DNA from: Climacteris rufus
Taxonomy: Eukaryota; Chordata; Aves; Passeriformes; Climacteridae
Length of the DNA stretch: 64,000 nucleotides
Assembly: GCA_013398175.1 (NCBI GenBank)
Contig: VZRZ01004360.1
Span: forward strand, 459-64,458
Direction: 5' to 3'
The notes beneath the pieces were generated by a model, which saw only the letters and a list, made by a program, of their open reading frames with translations, had not been told where the DNA came from and did no database searches. The translations under genes and the position numbers were made by a program. Below are positions 1-11,727 of the stretch, one piece after another. How positions within the stretch are numbered: the first letter of the stretch is position 1; each line of letters opens with the position of its first letter.

Positions 1-61
1 GGGGTCCCCGGGGGGGAGGGGGCGCTGCCGCTGCTCACGGTGAAGCACGAGCTGAGGAACG
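1..61 (+). CDS. RPS6KA5: RPS6KA5 exon 1, 5' partial
   Basis: Reading from base 1 gives a Gly/Pro-rich stretch followed by LLTVKHELRN. This is the MSK1 N-terminus just ahead of the first kinase domain. The exon ends after one base of the next codon (phase 1) at the donor gtgagc. The segment is extremely GC-rich, as expected for a first exon inside a CpG island. The initiator ATG and perhaps 15 residues lie upstream of the window. The Gly-rich N-terminus differs in sequence from the human one, but LLTVKHELR is retained. Confidence 0.93.
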
Positions 62-160
62 GTGAGCGGGCGGGCCCGGGGCGCGCGGGGCGGAGGGGCC
101 CGGGCGGCCCGGGCTGGGGAAAGCACTGCTGAGCGGGGAGCTCCGAGAGAGTTGGTTGGG
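1..160. promoter_or_regulatory. CpG island over exon 1
   Basis: The first 160 bases are strongly GC-rich with many CpG dinucleotides, including the run after the exon 1 donor (gcgggcgggcccggggcgcgcggggcg). Composition falls to the AT-rich intron level by about 250. This is probably the downstream edge of the RPS6KA5 promoter CpG island, whose core lies upstream of the window. No transcription start or TATA element can be placed. Confidence 0.6.
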
Positions 161-919
161 ACCGGCAGGGAAATCTCGGTGGGGGGAAAAAAGGAAGATG
201 AGCTGGAAGATAAGGGCAGGAGCGTGTAAGATGGGGGCGGGGAGGGGGCCTTCTCTTATTTCTGAAAAAAGTATTTTACTTCGACTTATGCTCCGTGCCT
301 GGCTCCCACTTCCCGGTGGTATTTGACGCTTTTGAAAGATGAAGGTTAGCCGTGCTCTCTTTTAAACATTTTTTAAAAATTGTGTGTTTGACGGACTTCT
401 GTGGATCCGTTGGGGGGGCCGTTTGTTCCAGTCCTAAATGATGTCGTTTTATGTGACAGCTTTTTTCTGACCTCGGTGAAATGCCGGAATTATAGGGAGG
501 GGAATGTGCCAATGTAATCGCAGAGTTATCTGCGTTTTCAGTCTATGAATCTTCTTGTAGCTCGATAGTTACTTGACGACCCTCTGGAGAAGTAGTTCAA
601 CATGTGAAAAATATATGACGTTTAAAGATACGACAGAAATGCTCCGTTGTATGTTGTTGTGTTGAGGAAGAGATTTATTTCTTTTTAATAGGGACTCTCT
701 GCTTCTCAGAAGTTTCCAGGCAACTTGAACACTGCAGTAAATCTAGATTTTACTGTTAATTTAGAAGTGCGTGTAAAACATAATCAGCATGTATATTCCC
801 CGTATTGATTAACAATGAAGGTGCTGTTAACCCGTGTCCTTCATGCCTTTTCTGTCATCATCTTTTCCTCCATGATGAAGTAGGAGTAAGCGTATGATGC
901 TGTTCACTGCAAAAGTTTG

Positions 920-1085
920 CGAGACCTGCCCGCTCCTGTGCCCGAGCTGCCATTCTCGAACGGGCCGATGTGAGAGGCAGGCGGTGCTGCTTGATCTCCT
1001 CGGCCGCGTTCTGCCTCCCGCCCCGCTGGCCCTCGGTCCTGGGCTCGGGGGAGCTGCCCCAGAGGAACGCAGCGATCACTGCGGC
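920..1085. promoter_or_regulatory. Second GC/CpG-rich block in intron 1
   Basis: A GC-rich block with clustered CpGs (cgaacgggccgatg, ctcggccgcgttctg) lies about 0.9 kb into intron 1, between AT-rich flanks and just before the homopurine tract. It could be an intronic regulatory element or alternative first-exon region; no coding match supports a gene here. Open frames across it are frame shadows. Confidence 0.35.
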
Positions 1086-1201
1086 TTGGAGGGGGGAAAG
1101 GGAGGAGGGAAGAAAAGGGAAAAAAAAAAAAAAAAAAGGGGGTNGGGGTTGGGGGGGGGGAAAGGAGGGGGGAAGAAAAAGAAAAAAAAAAAAAAAAAAA
1201 A
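1086..1201 (+). repeat. Homopurine G/A tract with an embedded N
   Basis: About 115 bases are almost purely purine: G-runs, GGA repeats and A-runs of up to about 20. A single N at 1144 sits in the middle. The parts on either side of the N resemble each other (a G-rich run, then gaaaaggg or gaaaaag, then poly-A), so the tract may be counted twice across an assembly gap. Purine tracts of this type can form triplex DNA and the G-runs could form quadruplexes. Confidence 0.7.
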
Positions 1202-2983
1202 GGCGGTCTTCCTGATAGCTACAGAAACCAAAGGGACTGTAGTTTCCTTCTTCCAAGAAGAAGCAAAAGAGCTGGTGGAACGCATAGTTGTCTCGGTGGG
1301 TGTTGCTAGATTTGAGTGTGCGGGAGGAAAAGGTAAGGGGAAAGGAAGTGGGACGCGTTTATTCAATATATTTACATAGCCATATGTAGATTTCTTTTAT
1401 AAAAGTTGAAAACATATACCCCTGAGGGATAGTTCCTTAAAGATAGTTTGATGAAAAAACACATTTGTATTAACTAGTCAAAGAGCTGTCTAATATAGCA
1501 TAATAAGCAACTTTGATTTTAATCCTGATCATAAAGCTTTATAGATCCATGAAGTACCAATTCTCACTTTTATTTTAAAAATTCTCGACCTTGTTTGTCT
1601 TTTGAAGCTTCTGAAATTCAGCTTAGTTAGGAGTAAGTTGCTTGTCCCCTCCTTGTCCTCTTCTCCTAAATAAATGTTTAGAAAACTCTGCTTTCTGAAA
1701 AATGCTTTCTAGCAATGACTTGTCTATTTCTGGACTACTGGGGTGGAGGAGGGAGTTGCTCTGTCATGTACTCCTGGGAGACTCCTACTCCTGAAGGTGT
1801 CAATAGTGTCATCGCTATGCAAGACGTATGGAGATACTGTTTCAGAACTTGTCTCTCTATACGATGCACAGAGATGCAATAATTTGAGGAGAAAAGTTGC
1901 AGTCAGCTTCTGTTGATACAGAAATATATAAATCTATAGGATACTTTGGATGTTTAAGGGCTGGTTTTTGTACTCGGTTTGGGTGTGTGGATGCTTAGCT
2001 GCTGGCTAGGGTCAACCCACCACAGCTTTAAAGTGTGCAGTATGATTATTTAATTTTGCTTCATTTTGGGAAAGAGGGTGAGAGGACATGCAAGAACTAG
2101 AATTTGGAGCCAGCGGATCTTTGTCATTCCTAAATATGTTCTATATCATGAATATCCTTTAATGTACATTTTGTTTAGATTCTAGTGTTCCCCTCATTTC
2201 TGCGTTCTTTCTCTGATGGTGCTGGCTGTGTGACTGATTGAATCATTTAGAATTACGTATCGAAAGTAGCTGTCAGTTGGCTGATGAAAAAGAGGTCAAT
2301 CTCCAGAGTGCTTTGAAAGAATGTGCTATTGTAGAAGAAATAGTAGCTTCTTTGAGAAGGGAGTATCTTATTTTCATATTGTGGAAGTTGTTACTTGAAC
2401 CCTATGGTAACAAACTCACTAATTCAAATAAACTGAATGCAGGTAAACCCACAGTTTATACTTGGCTTTTGTAATTATTTGGTCTTGGGATTGCTCTAAA
2501 AATATTAAATGAGTTAAGAACAGGCATTGATTATGGTCCAGTGAGTAAGTGAACATACTTTAGAACTTGAATTTAACGTGAAATGAGTATCTTAAAGAAT
2601 GAAACAGGTGATTGTTGTTACCTCCAAGCAAGTATGGAGGCATCTGAAAACACGTTACGTTAGAGCATATGCAGTGCTGTTTCTACACAGACCAGCTGAT
2701 TTTTAACCCTGTCATACCATGGTTTGACTTCTTTCAAACTTTGACTTTGAAATTACAGTGCTGGCTTTGATATGTAGTGTCAAGTTTAATTTTAGCTCTA
2801 TATCTCATAGTCTTAGAGCCCTGAAATTCCTCTGTTGCATGACCAAAAAGTAATTGCTGGAAAAACATCACTTGATAGGCATGTAGATTGTGCCTGTGGT
2901 AGGGAAGGAACTGTGGGGTGTAACATTTGAGTGCCTCTGTGCCATGCCATGTGATGTGCTCTATTACAAATACTGGACGCTGC

Positions 2984-3033
2984 TCTGTGTGTGTGTGTGT
3001 ATATATATACATACATATATATATATATACACT
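2984..3033 (+). repeat. (TG)n(TA)n microsatellite
   Basis: A run of TG dinucleotides passes directly into TA dinucleotides with a few CA interruptions and ends in a short poly-T. It lies within intron 1. Confidence 0.9.
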
Positions 3034-4480
3034 ATTTTTTTTTGGATGGTGAAAACAGTTGGAATGCCCCTCTGCTGCTGGGGAAACTGTAAGCATGCAC
3101 ATGCTTCAATGGTTGTTCCTTCAGCTGGATATTTTGCAGATTAGACACAACAGTGACTTTTAGGACACATTTCATTTAATAATTATTTTCTCCCAATATA
3201 TTTAGCAAGTTTTTTTCTTTTCCTAACACCAAACCATTTCTTTCTTGATAGAAGCCTCACAATTCAGCCACTTCAAAGTAGTTACTGTCTTTCTTTTCTC
3301 ACTTTGGGAAGCTAAATGAGTTTTTGGGGAAAGTGGAATCTCTTTTCAGGAAGTAGAAGCAAAAATATGCCAAAGTTGAAATAGTAGGAAGTGGTGACTG
3401 TCTCTGATTCTCACTGAAACTCTCCAGTGAAAATAATACAAAAATGAAATTTTCTCTAGCATCTATTTCTGGAATCTTGTAAAGGGAAAGGCTTTATTTT
3501 TTTGAAGGCTAACTTTCAGAGTTAATGCAACTTCTGATCTTTTTGCAGACCTAAGAAATTATATATTATTTACAGTGAAAAAAAGAACATTTTTGCATCT
3601 TAACATTTCTGTTGCTTGGTAATGCTGTGGAACTGAACAATGGCACATGAAAAGCCTGTCAGAGGGAAAATTTTATGTGGTAATGAAGGATATGGAAAGA
3701 GAAGGAAAGTCTTGGGATGTCAGAAGATAAGAAGGAAATAGAACAGTTAAGAGTGAGATTTCCTCCCCACCTCCTCTTGGCTTCTGTCATATCTCTTGTT
3801 TTTGGAAAAAATAAGCATCAAAGGATCCTATACCTTGAGTGTGTGTGAGTGACTACACAGGAAGTTGCCCAGCTTGTGGCTTGCATGTACACTCCCTGCT
3901 CTGCCCAGGGAGAGGCAGAGATGCCCAAAACTGGGATCTTGAAGGAAACTTGAGCCATTCTGTGACTGTGGGCAGGGGGCTCTAGATACCTTGTTTGATT
4001 TGCCTTACGATGTTGTTCTTTTCCTCTTAGCAAGTCTGTCTTGCAGAGGATACTGAATTTGTTTTAATGTTATCACGAGCTTTGGACTAAAGAACTTGCT
4101 TTAGGTTGCAGTTTGCCTTACTGGAATGTGCATAGGAAAAGGCATGTATAGCCAGGAGTCAGTGTAGGAATGGACTGCAGAACTCCAGAGGCAGAAGAAT
4201 TTGGAACTTTGCCTTGCATCAGACTTGTAATTCAGTATGAAACTATAAAAGGCTTAAAAAAATAAATACATGGATTATCTGAAGGGTTTAATAAAGCAAA
4301 TTCTTAGTTATACCTTCTTGAACGAGAACTTAAATGAGAATGGATTTATTTGTAAACTGGAAGGTTCATGTTACATTCTAGGGAATTGTGAAAATTCCTA
4401 TAACTAAAAAACGTGATGAATCATGCACTGAATAGTGTATTCAGCGTTCACTGTGGAGGTACATCTGGCACCTGTAGAGG

Positions 4481-4511
4481 GGTTTTTTTTTGGTTTTTTT
4501 TTTTTTTTTTT
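4481..4511 (+). repeat. Poly-T tract in intron 1
   Basis: Thirty bases are nearly all T, interrupted by one GG. Confidence 0.9.
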
Positions 4512-4912
4512 AAAGGAAATATTATGGACTTTAAAGATACTTTTAAAATTATATTTTCAGTAATACACAGTTTTGTTTTGGGTTTTTTTTACTTGTGTAC
4601 TAATTCTAGCTATTGTTTAGGGATCAGGAGGTACTAGTTGAATATTTCAAAGCTTGGATTGCTTTTGCTTCTACTTTCTCTTTTGAACACTAAAATATAT
4701 ATGTTCTTGGATTGCTGTGGGAACTATAAAGATTATTTTAGGTTTATGAATCATCTTTAATGCAACTTAAATCTCTGGATTTTACTCTTTACACAATCAA
4801 TACTTTCTAAAAATACTTTGTAGTCTAGGAATTTATTGTTATTTATCTCTTGGTAGCTTTGATTCTGAAGACGAAGGATGCCTATTGATCTTTCATGGGT
4901 TGTGTTTGTGAG

Positions 4913-4971
4913 TTTTTATTTGTTTGTTTTTGTTGGGGTGGGGTTTTTGTTTGTTTGTTTTCTTCCCTCCA
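4913..4971 (+). repeat. TTTG-rich simple repeat
   Basis: Repeated TTTG units surround a GGGGTGGGG core within intron 1. Confidence 0.75.
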
Positions 4972-6995
4972 GGCTTTGAATCTAACAAACCTGGCTAAAA
5001 CGATCTGTACAAGGATCTGGTACAACTGATCATTTTGCTCTCATTGTTTCAGTGCTGTTCTGTGAAATGTCTAATATAAATGAGGAACAGTAGTCATTCA
5101 TTGTCAGCCTGTTTCTTAGCTTTGATCCAGTGCATTCTAAATGTGATGGTTTAAAAGCTCATGCTCAATTCCACAAAAGAATTAGGAGTCTTACATGCCA
5201 TGTTAATACATGTTAGGATTTTATTCAGAAGGCAGTTCAAAGAACACTTGCCTGAATTGCTTAACTATATGAGAAGGCCTGGGTATCTGAACATGCATTT
5301 TGCCAGTATATTCTTCATGTAAATATTTGTTGTATCCCCATCATTGCATAATTTGGTGTCTTATGGTAAACATGCATTCTGTCTCCTCCCCCCCACAAAA
5401 TCCCAATGATGAGGTGCAAGTTCTACTAAGATTTCTTTGCTTCTGACTCAGTCTGTAGGTAGGCAGATGACCTGGTTTGTCAAGGGCTCACATTACACGC
5501 AGTTTATTTGGGTTTGTGTTTTGTGATCTATTGTGACCGTTTCCTCTTCTCATTTTTCTTGACATCTGTAAATTTTTTATGCTGGCTTGGGCAGGTGGTT
5601 ATAAAAGCTTTACCTGGGAAAGAATAATTTTGAAGATAATTCTTAAGTGTCCTGGTTAATGTCTGCATAAATGAATATGTAAATACCTTCCCTCAACGTG
5701 TAAGTTGTCAGTTTCTCCTTTTTTGTTGATAAATTAATCTGTGTTCTGTTACTCCTGATGCTGGGTCCAAGGCACCTGTGACTGAATAGTGTATTTTTTT
5801 CTGAAGTGTTTGCATTCATTACTGATGAGAGAGAAAACTGAAGCTGATTCATATCTTGTACTTAGATATAATTTCTTGTTTGAAAAGGTATGCACAGTCT
5901 TTAGATATCTGATTGTTTCAACTCTGTTCAACATTAGATTATCTGTAGCAATTTTCTTCATTAGCATCTTGTCTAATTACATTTTGTTTGGGGTTTTTTT
6001 TTGCTATTGTGTGACATATATTGTTATTACACATTAAGCTCCATCTAACCGTGGAGGTGCCTCTGGTTTGAATCTTGGTGACTTCACAGTGATTCAGCTT
6101 ACAATAGTGATAAACTTCATAGCAAAATTGCCTCTGTAAGAGAAAAAGGGCTGCTGCTGCTGAATGCAAAGGGATCTTAATGTGGAGCATTTTCCAGTTC
6201 AGACTAGTGTGAGTCTGCATCATTAATCTCAGATGTCTGGACTTTTATATTTATTTCAACTTCCTATATGCAAATGATAATTTCAGTGGGATAGTCTTCC
6301 ATCTTCTATTTTCATGATGGTAAATGACAGTTTCCTATCGTGTCTTTTTTTTCATTTTATGCTTCTGACTTTCCACATACTGTATTCCACTTAGCTTGTA
6401 CTTCAGAGGTCTCTGTCGTGTTTGGCTGTGTAAAGTTTGGCTTCCAGGCCTTCTAGAATGGGATCAGCAGCCTTGCGAGAACTTGAATTTTTTTCAAATA
6501 TTTTTTCAAATTTTCAATTTTTTTTCAGGTCGGGTGGTCTTACGCTTAAGCATCTAATATTCTAGAGAATTAGCAGTTATCAGCCCACTTACCTTGATTG
6601 TTATCCTAGAGTTCAGTGCAACATAAATTGCATTTTCTTTTCTTTCACATGAGTTCAGAACTGTGTGTGTGTTTTATTTTTGCTCTGTATTCTTTCATTT
6701 GCCTAAGAAAAATATCCTTGGGATGTTAACGGTTTTAAATTCCATTTTAAGGTTGTAAGCTAGTACTCTGACCTGCTTAAATGGTGCTCTTGTTTAGTGA
6801 CCTGATACTTACTAGGTGCTAATGGTTTTTCACATTTCAAGGACTGTAGAATACTTTAACTTCCCTTCACAAATAGTTCTAAGTTGCTGTAACCATTAAC
6901 AAAGTACAACTCCATATAGCAGATAAACAGTATAACATATGCATTTTCTTCAGTATCTAACAAATAATAGTTGTGCAGTTTCTATTGCATAGTGT

Positions 6996-7030
6996 CATTT
7001 TTTCTTTTTTTTTTCTTTTTTTTTTTTTTT
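6996..7030 (+). repeat. Poly-T tract in intron 1
   Basis: A 35-base run of T is interrupted by two single C bases. No adjoining element identifies it as a retrotransposon tail. Confidence 0.85.
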
Positions 7031-10000
7031 GGTTCTCCAGAAAGGAATGTGCTAGTTTTGCTTAATTTCAAGGGAAAACACCCACTCTCCACTCTGAGTA
7101 AGGTATAAACATGTAAGTTTTAAAACAACGTCGATTCTTCTATTGCTGTGACTTGAGTAGATCTGTTAGGTGAGTGGGGATGGGCCATTCTCTGAAGTAA
7201 CAGGTTAAGATCAAGTTTATTGGTACCAGACTTTGTAACCTAATAGTTTGGAATATTGCAGAATGTCTTTGTCTCACATTCCTTCTTGTTTTCTCTGCTC
7301 TTCTTAAAATTGCCCAAGGTTCATTGTTCTGCTCAATAAAACAGCAGAACTGGTCTCATGTTGCAGAGAATAGCAGAGACAAGTTTCAGCTTTCAGGCAG
7401 AGCTTGTCTCAGATTGCTTGATGTAGTGCACCTGAGGAAGCTCTAGTTTTGTTTGTCTGCTTCAAAACCTGTATGCAATGGAGACCAGAAACAGAGGATG
7501 GGAGTACATTTTGACTTGAGAACAAACACTGTTGAAATATTATTTCTCAAGATTTTAAGTGCAATTAAAAGCTTACAGAATCATTGCACAGTACCAGCTT
7601 GCCCAGTTCTTAGTTCACTCTTGGCCCTCTCAAAGTTCAGGTGTAGTGCAGATGACAGTCACGTCTCTTAAGTCATCTAGAGATCCTCCATCAGGCAGAA
7701 ATGTTATCCTGGTCCCCAGAGATAAACAGACTGCCTTACTTCCACAGGACTGACAGCAACAACACTGGTCTCTGTGCACTGGTGTTCCTGCATGTAGAGG
7801 GAGGCTTGTCTTCACGGTGGTAGTATTTCTGGATATTTCCTTTCTTTCTTCTTCAGAAGTGATGATTGTGACTAGTGCCTCTGTTTCCTCTTGATTTTGT
7901 GGATGCTACGGTGTCTTGGCCTTTCCCTTCCCTGTTTGTTTCTGAGTTGATGTGTTACCTCTTGTTGTTGCCCTCAGCTGCGTACTCTCCCTAACTGTGT
8001 TGGTGCAATGCTGATCAGTGTGGACTGCAGTGGAACATTCATAAATGCAAGATTTTTGTAATTGTGCACCTATGCAGTGAGCTTGTTTCCAAGGGGATTT
8101 GTTAGCTTTTTTTCTCCATTATGTACAGCCAACTTTTATAATTCTGTGTCATGTGTAGCTTCATATTATTTGTGGAGAAACTCTCATCCTCTTGACTTGG
8201 GCAGTACTTTTCTTCCTGTCCAAACTTTCCTTGGTGGCCTTCAGCTGATGTGTCAAGATACTTGAAGAAAAAAGTGCATGGAGAAGTAAATACTGTGTTT
8301 CCAAAACTGCTTTCTGTGCACCAATGTACATCCCATTGCAATCTTGCCTGATAGGTTGTGCAGTTTGCACAGACAGTTGTTGGGTCGGGTTCTGATACCA
8401 ATTCCAGCATGGTGTTGTCTGTGAGGTGCGAGAAGCCTTTCACTGTTCTGTCAGGGGTAGTAGTAGTGGTCTCACTGCAATCCTTTAAAACCTCTCAGAC
8501 TTGGAACAGTCTTGCAACTGCAGAAAGCATTCCTGGTGAAAGGTTTTTCAAGAGGGGTCATTTGGGTTCCTGGGAGTGAGAGGTGAATAGAATAATTGAT
8601 CTTTTTAGATTTATGCTTCTGATAGCAAGTTGAAGGAAATGTGGCTATGATGACCTTCATCCTGGAGAAACTGCACTTCATCTCTGCAGGAATCTCCAAG
8701 TGCTGCACCTGGTTTCAGCACATGAAGACAAAGGACTGCTCTATCAGTGTCCTTAGAAAGTGGCACAAACTCTTCAACTTGTTTTTCCTGGGGTTTGACT
8801 TCAGAGATGGACTGAGCACTGCAAGTGAAGCTGTTGGAGCAAGCAACAGCCATGTGGCAACACTGGGAGAAACACTTTCTGGGAATTGTTGTTAGTATTT
8901 TCTTATAGCTTTGAAGATTTGTTATTCTTATTTTTAAATTAATGATTCTACTTCTTGCTTTATGGGGAGTAATTGTGAGAGAGTTTGTCTCTAGTGTCCT
9001 GCCATACTTCTGTATGTTATGCAGCACCTTCTAGCTGTCTTGTGGGAGGGCTGTTTTCCTCCGTATAATGCAAAAAGAATGAACTGGGAATTATATTACA
9101 GTTATCATATGCTTATTTGTGATGTTTCTCCTTTTACTATGAAAATATTACAGTAAACTTCAAGACTTCTTTTTTTGAGGATAAGACCATTAAGCATCCT
9201 GAATGGAAGTAAAAATGGGATTAAGTGGAGGGTGCAAAATTACAGCTCGCATGGAAACAAGTACATAATAATTCTAACTAGATATCACTCAGCTTTTTAT
9301 TGTGTAACCTCATGGAAGTGGGGAAGGTTTTACTAGTGTTATTGTATGTGAGTTTATGCTACAGTATAGATTAATGGATTGAATTTAAGACTTGATTTCT
9401 TTTTAGGACCATAGCTAGCACTGCAAATCTTCAGCATGTTACTGGAGATGCAGCATTTCTCTGGGTTCCACTCTGTCTTCCTGTTCAGTTCCAAGAATAT
9501 GGAATTAAGTGACTGGATTAAGTGACTGTTTTGCTTTCTAGAAGGATGTTTAATTGTAAAGCCTTCTGCTGACACTCTTAAAGGATATGAGATGGTAAAA
9601 CCTTTCTGGACTAGTCCATCATTGAAGATCCAAATCAGTGGATTTCTAAGTGAAAACTTTCTTCCTACTCTGAGTTCAGCACTTAGCTAGTGTCCAGAGA
9701 AGTTCTGTGTCCTGGATCTCTTCAGTGATGTCCACTGCTTCATTAAAGCTGTGGGCACTCTAGTCCTGGCCTCTTTAGAATAGTCTGTGACTCCTGATGT
9801 CCCTGGCAGGGAAGACAGTGTTTTGAAACTGTGTGTTGAGTACCATTTTGAGTACTTGTTAAAAAGAGTAATGTGTAATATTAAATTGCTTGAAGGCAGT
9901 TTGCTTTCTGTGACACAATGTGCTCTAATTGTATAGACACTAACTCAGTCTAGGTTTGCCTTACCTGTTATAGCTCCTTTTTTGCACATAAGTGTGGCTT

Positions 10001-11655
10001 CCTTACTGCTGTCTTAAGCAGTGACTGTGATGTAGCTCTGGCAAGAGTATTTGTTCTATTTGCAATGAAAAATAGCACAGCAAGCTTCAGTTCAGCTCCT
10101 GTGGTGCATATTGACTCACTGATTTGTTAAGGATTCTGGTACTGTCCTGCCTAGTACTTGTTATTAAAATGGAACTGATGACTAAAGTAATCTTTCTCTA
10201 ATAATAATTTGATTATGTTGTGTCTTTTTTTTAGCATATCAGGATAGCTTGTAGATTCCATCGGATTTGTGAAAATTGTTGTGTGTACTTCTGTTCATAC
10301 AAGAAAAAAAATCCTGAAAGCACTTTTAGACTTTATAATCTCTCAGTGATTTCAAGTGGTGTCTCTGCACTTACTCCAAGTTCGATTAATCCTTTGAAAA
10401 GTTGAATTATAAGAATTGAAAATACTCTCTTTTTAGATGAAATTTCATAACTGTTTTTCATTGAGAGCACTAATGTTACCCTGACCCAACTAGGTACATT
10501 TTGTATGTGTGTACAGACTCCTAGGATTGTTGCAATAAGTAATAATATGCTTTTTAATTCATTTAATGTTTGGATTTTTTTTTATACTGGCTCATCTTTG
10601 CAGAGAGGTCTTTTAGAAGCTTTGTGTTTTGAGTTGAGTTACTGCAGTTCTGTGAATGGACATTAATTATGCATTTTTACACCAATTTAGGAAGCATGTA
10701 ATTATAAAGTTTTAGTAACTAGTAAGTTAATTAACTAGTAAGTTAATGTCAGCATCTTCTATCCTAACTGAAGAGTTCTTCTCTTTACAAGCCTTTAGAC
10801 ATACAGTTTGTGTAGAAGTTTCTATTTGAGGCATTCTTTTAGTAGCCATGCTTGATGCTTCATCATTAATTGTGCTTATGAAGCTGCTCAGTAAAGTGGA
10901 TCAGGGAACTAACTTGGATATGAATAATCAAACTTAGTTATGTTTTTGTCTTGCTGCTTTTTAGCCTGGATCCTTTCAATGAGCAGTTTTGCTGAATGGT
11001 CTGCAGTCATATTGGTGCAAATGGCTGGATAATATTATGATAAGCATGAAAGATACCACTCAAAGTGGTATAGATTTGTATAATCATAGAACCTCCTCCT
11101 TCCAAACTGCTCAACAAATGACACAACTTTGTAGCAGCTTAGATTTTTCCATTCTTGTGAATTATGTAGACTTAAGGTAATTTCTACTTGATACTAATGG
11201 AGAGTCTTTAACAATCCTGTACTGCATGCATGAACAGTTGTTGGAGCTCTGTTTGTCATCCCAAGCACCATATAATAAAAAAAAATGAGAGTATTCAGGG
11301 TCCTAGGGCTAAGAAATGACCTGATTGCTGTCTGTAACTGTGATTGGAGATTACAGACAAGGTGGAACTAGACTCTTTGCAGAGGTGCCCAGTGATACTA
11401 TGAAAAATGGTGTATACAAAGTAAATGAGCTTCAATTATTATTCAGCGATTTTATACCTTTGGGTACATAGATGGCAGCAAGAAAATTGCTTTCCCTTGC
11501 TTTTCCAATTGAATACAGTATGAAATTGGGATGTCCTCTTAGTGCTGCTAATTTAATTCTTCTGCTAACTTGTTTTTACTGAAGCTGTAGTAAAATGTCA
11601 GAATGATGTTTTGGTGTACTATATATCTGATGTGTGATTTTTTTTTTTCCTTCAG

Positions 11656-11727
11656 CAAATTTGACAGGCCATGCAGAGAAAGTTGGCATTGAAAACTTTG
11701 AGCTCCTGAAAGTCCTTGGAACAGGGG
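11656..11727 (+). CDS. RPS6KA5: RPS6KA5 exon 2: start of N-terminal kinase domain
   Basis: This 72-nt phase 1-1 exon encodes residues 21-45: ANLTGHAEKVGIENFELL followed by KVLGTG. It opens the N-terminal AGC kinase domain and supplies the first half of the glycine-rich ATP loop (GTGAYGKV, finished by exon 3). The acceptor is a T-rich tract ending ttcag and the donor is gtaaga. It follows an 11.6-kb intron and precedes another 11.6-kb intron, so it is an isolated small exon. The match to MSK1 is essentially exact. Confidence 0.97.

Larger units (their letters stand above)
62..11655 (+). other. RPS6KA5: Intron 1
   Basis: This 11.6-kb intron runs from donor gtgagc to acceptor ttcag. It contains the GC-rich block and purine tract near 1 kb, a coding-like stretch at 2238-2441, a TG/TA microsatellite near 3000, several poly-T runs, and otherwise AT-rich sequence. 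The open frames at 7453-9027 lie in slightly GC-richer sequence but match no family I know. No gene is evident. Confidence 0.9.

Noticed and set aside
894..1379. 161-codon plus-strand frame and its shadows around the purine tract
   Set aside because: It is driven by poly-Lys/Gly from the G/A tract, crosses an N of unknown true sequence, and has no family match.
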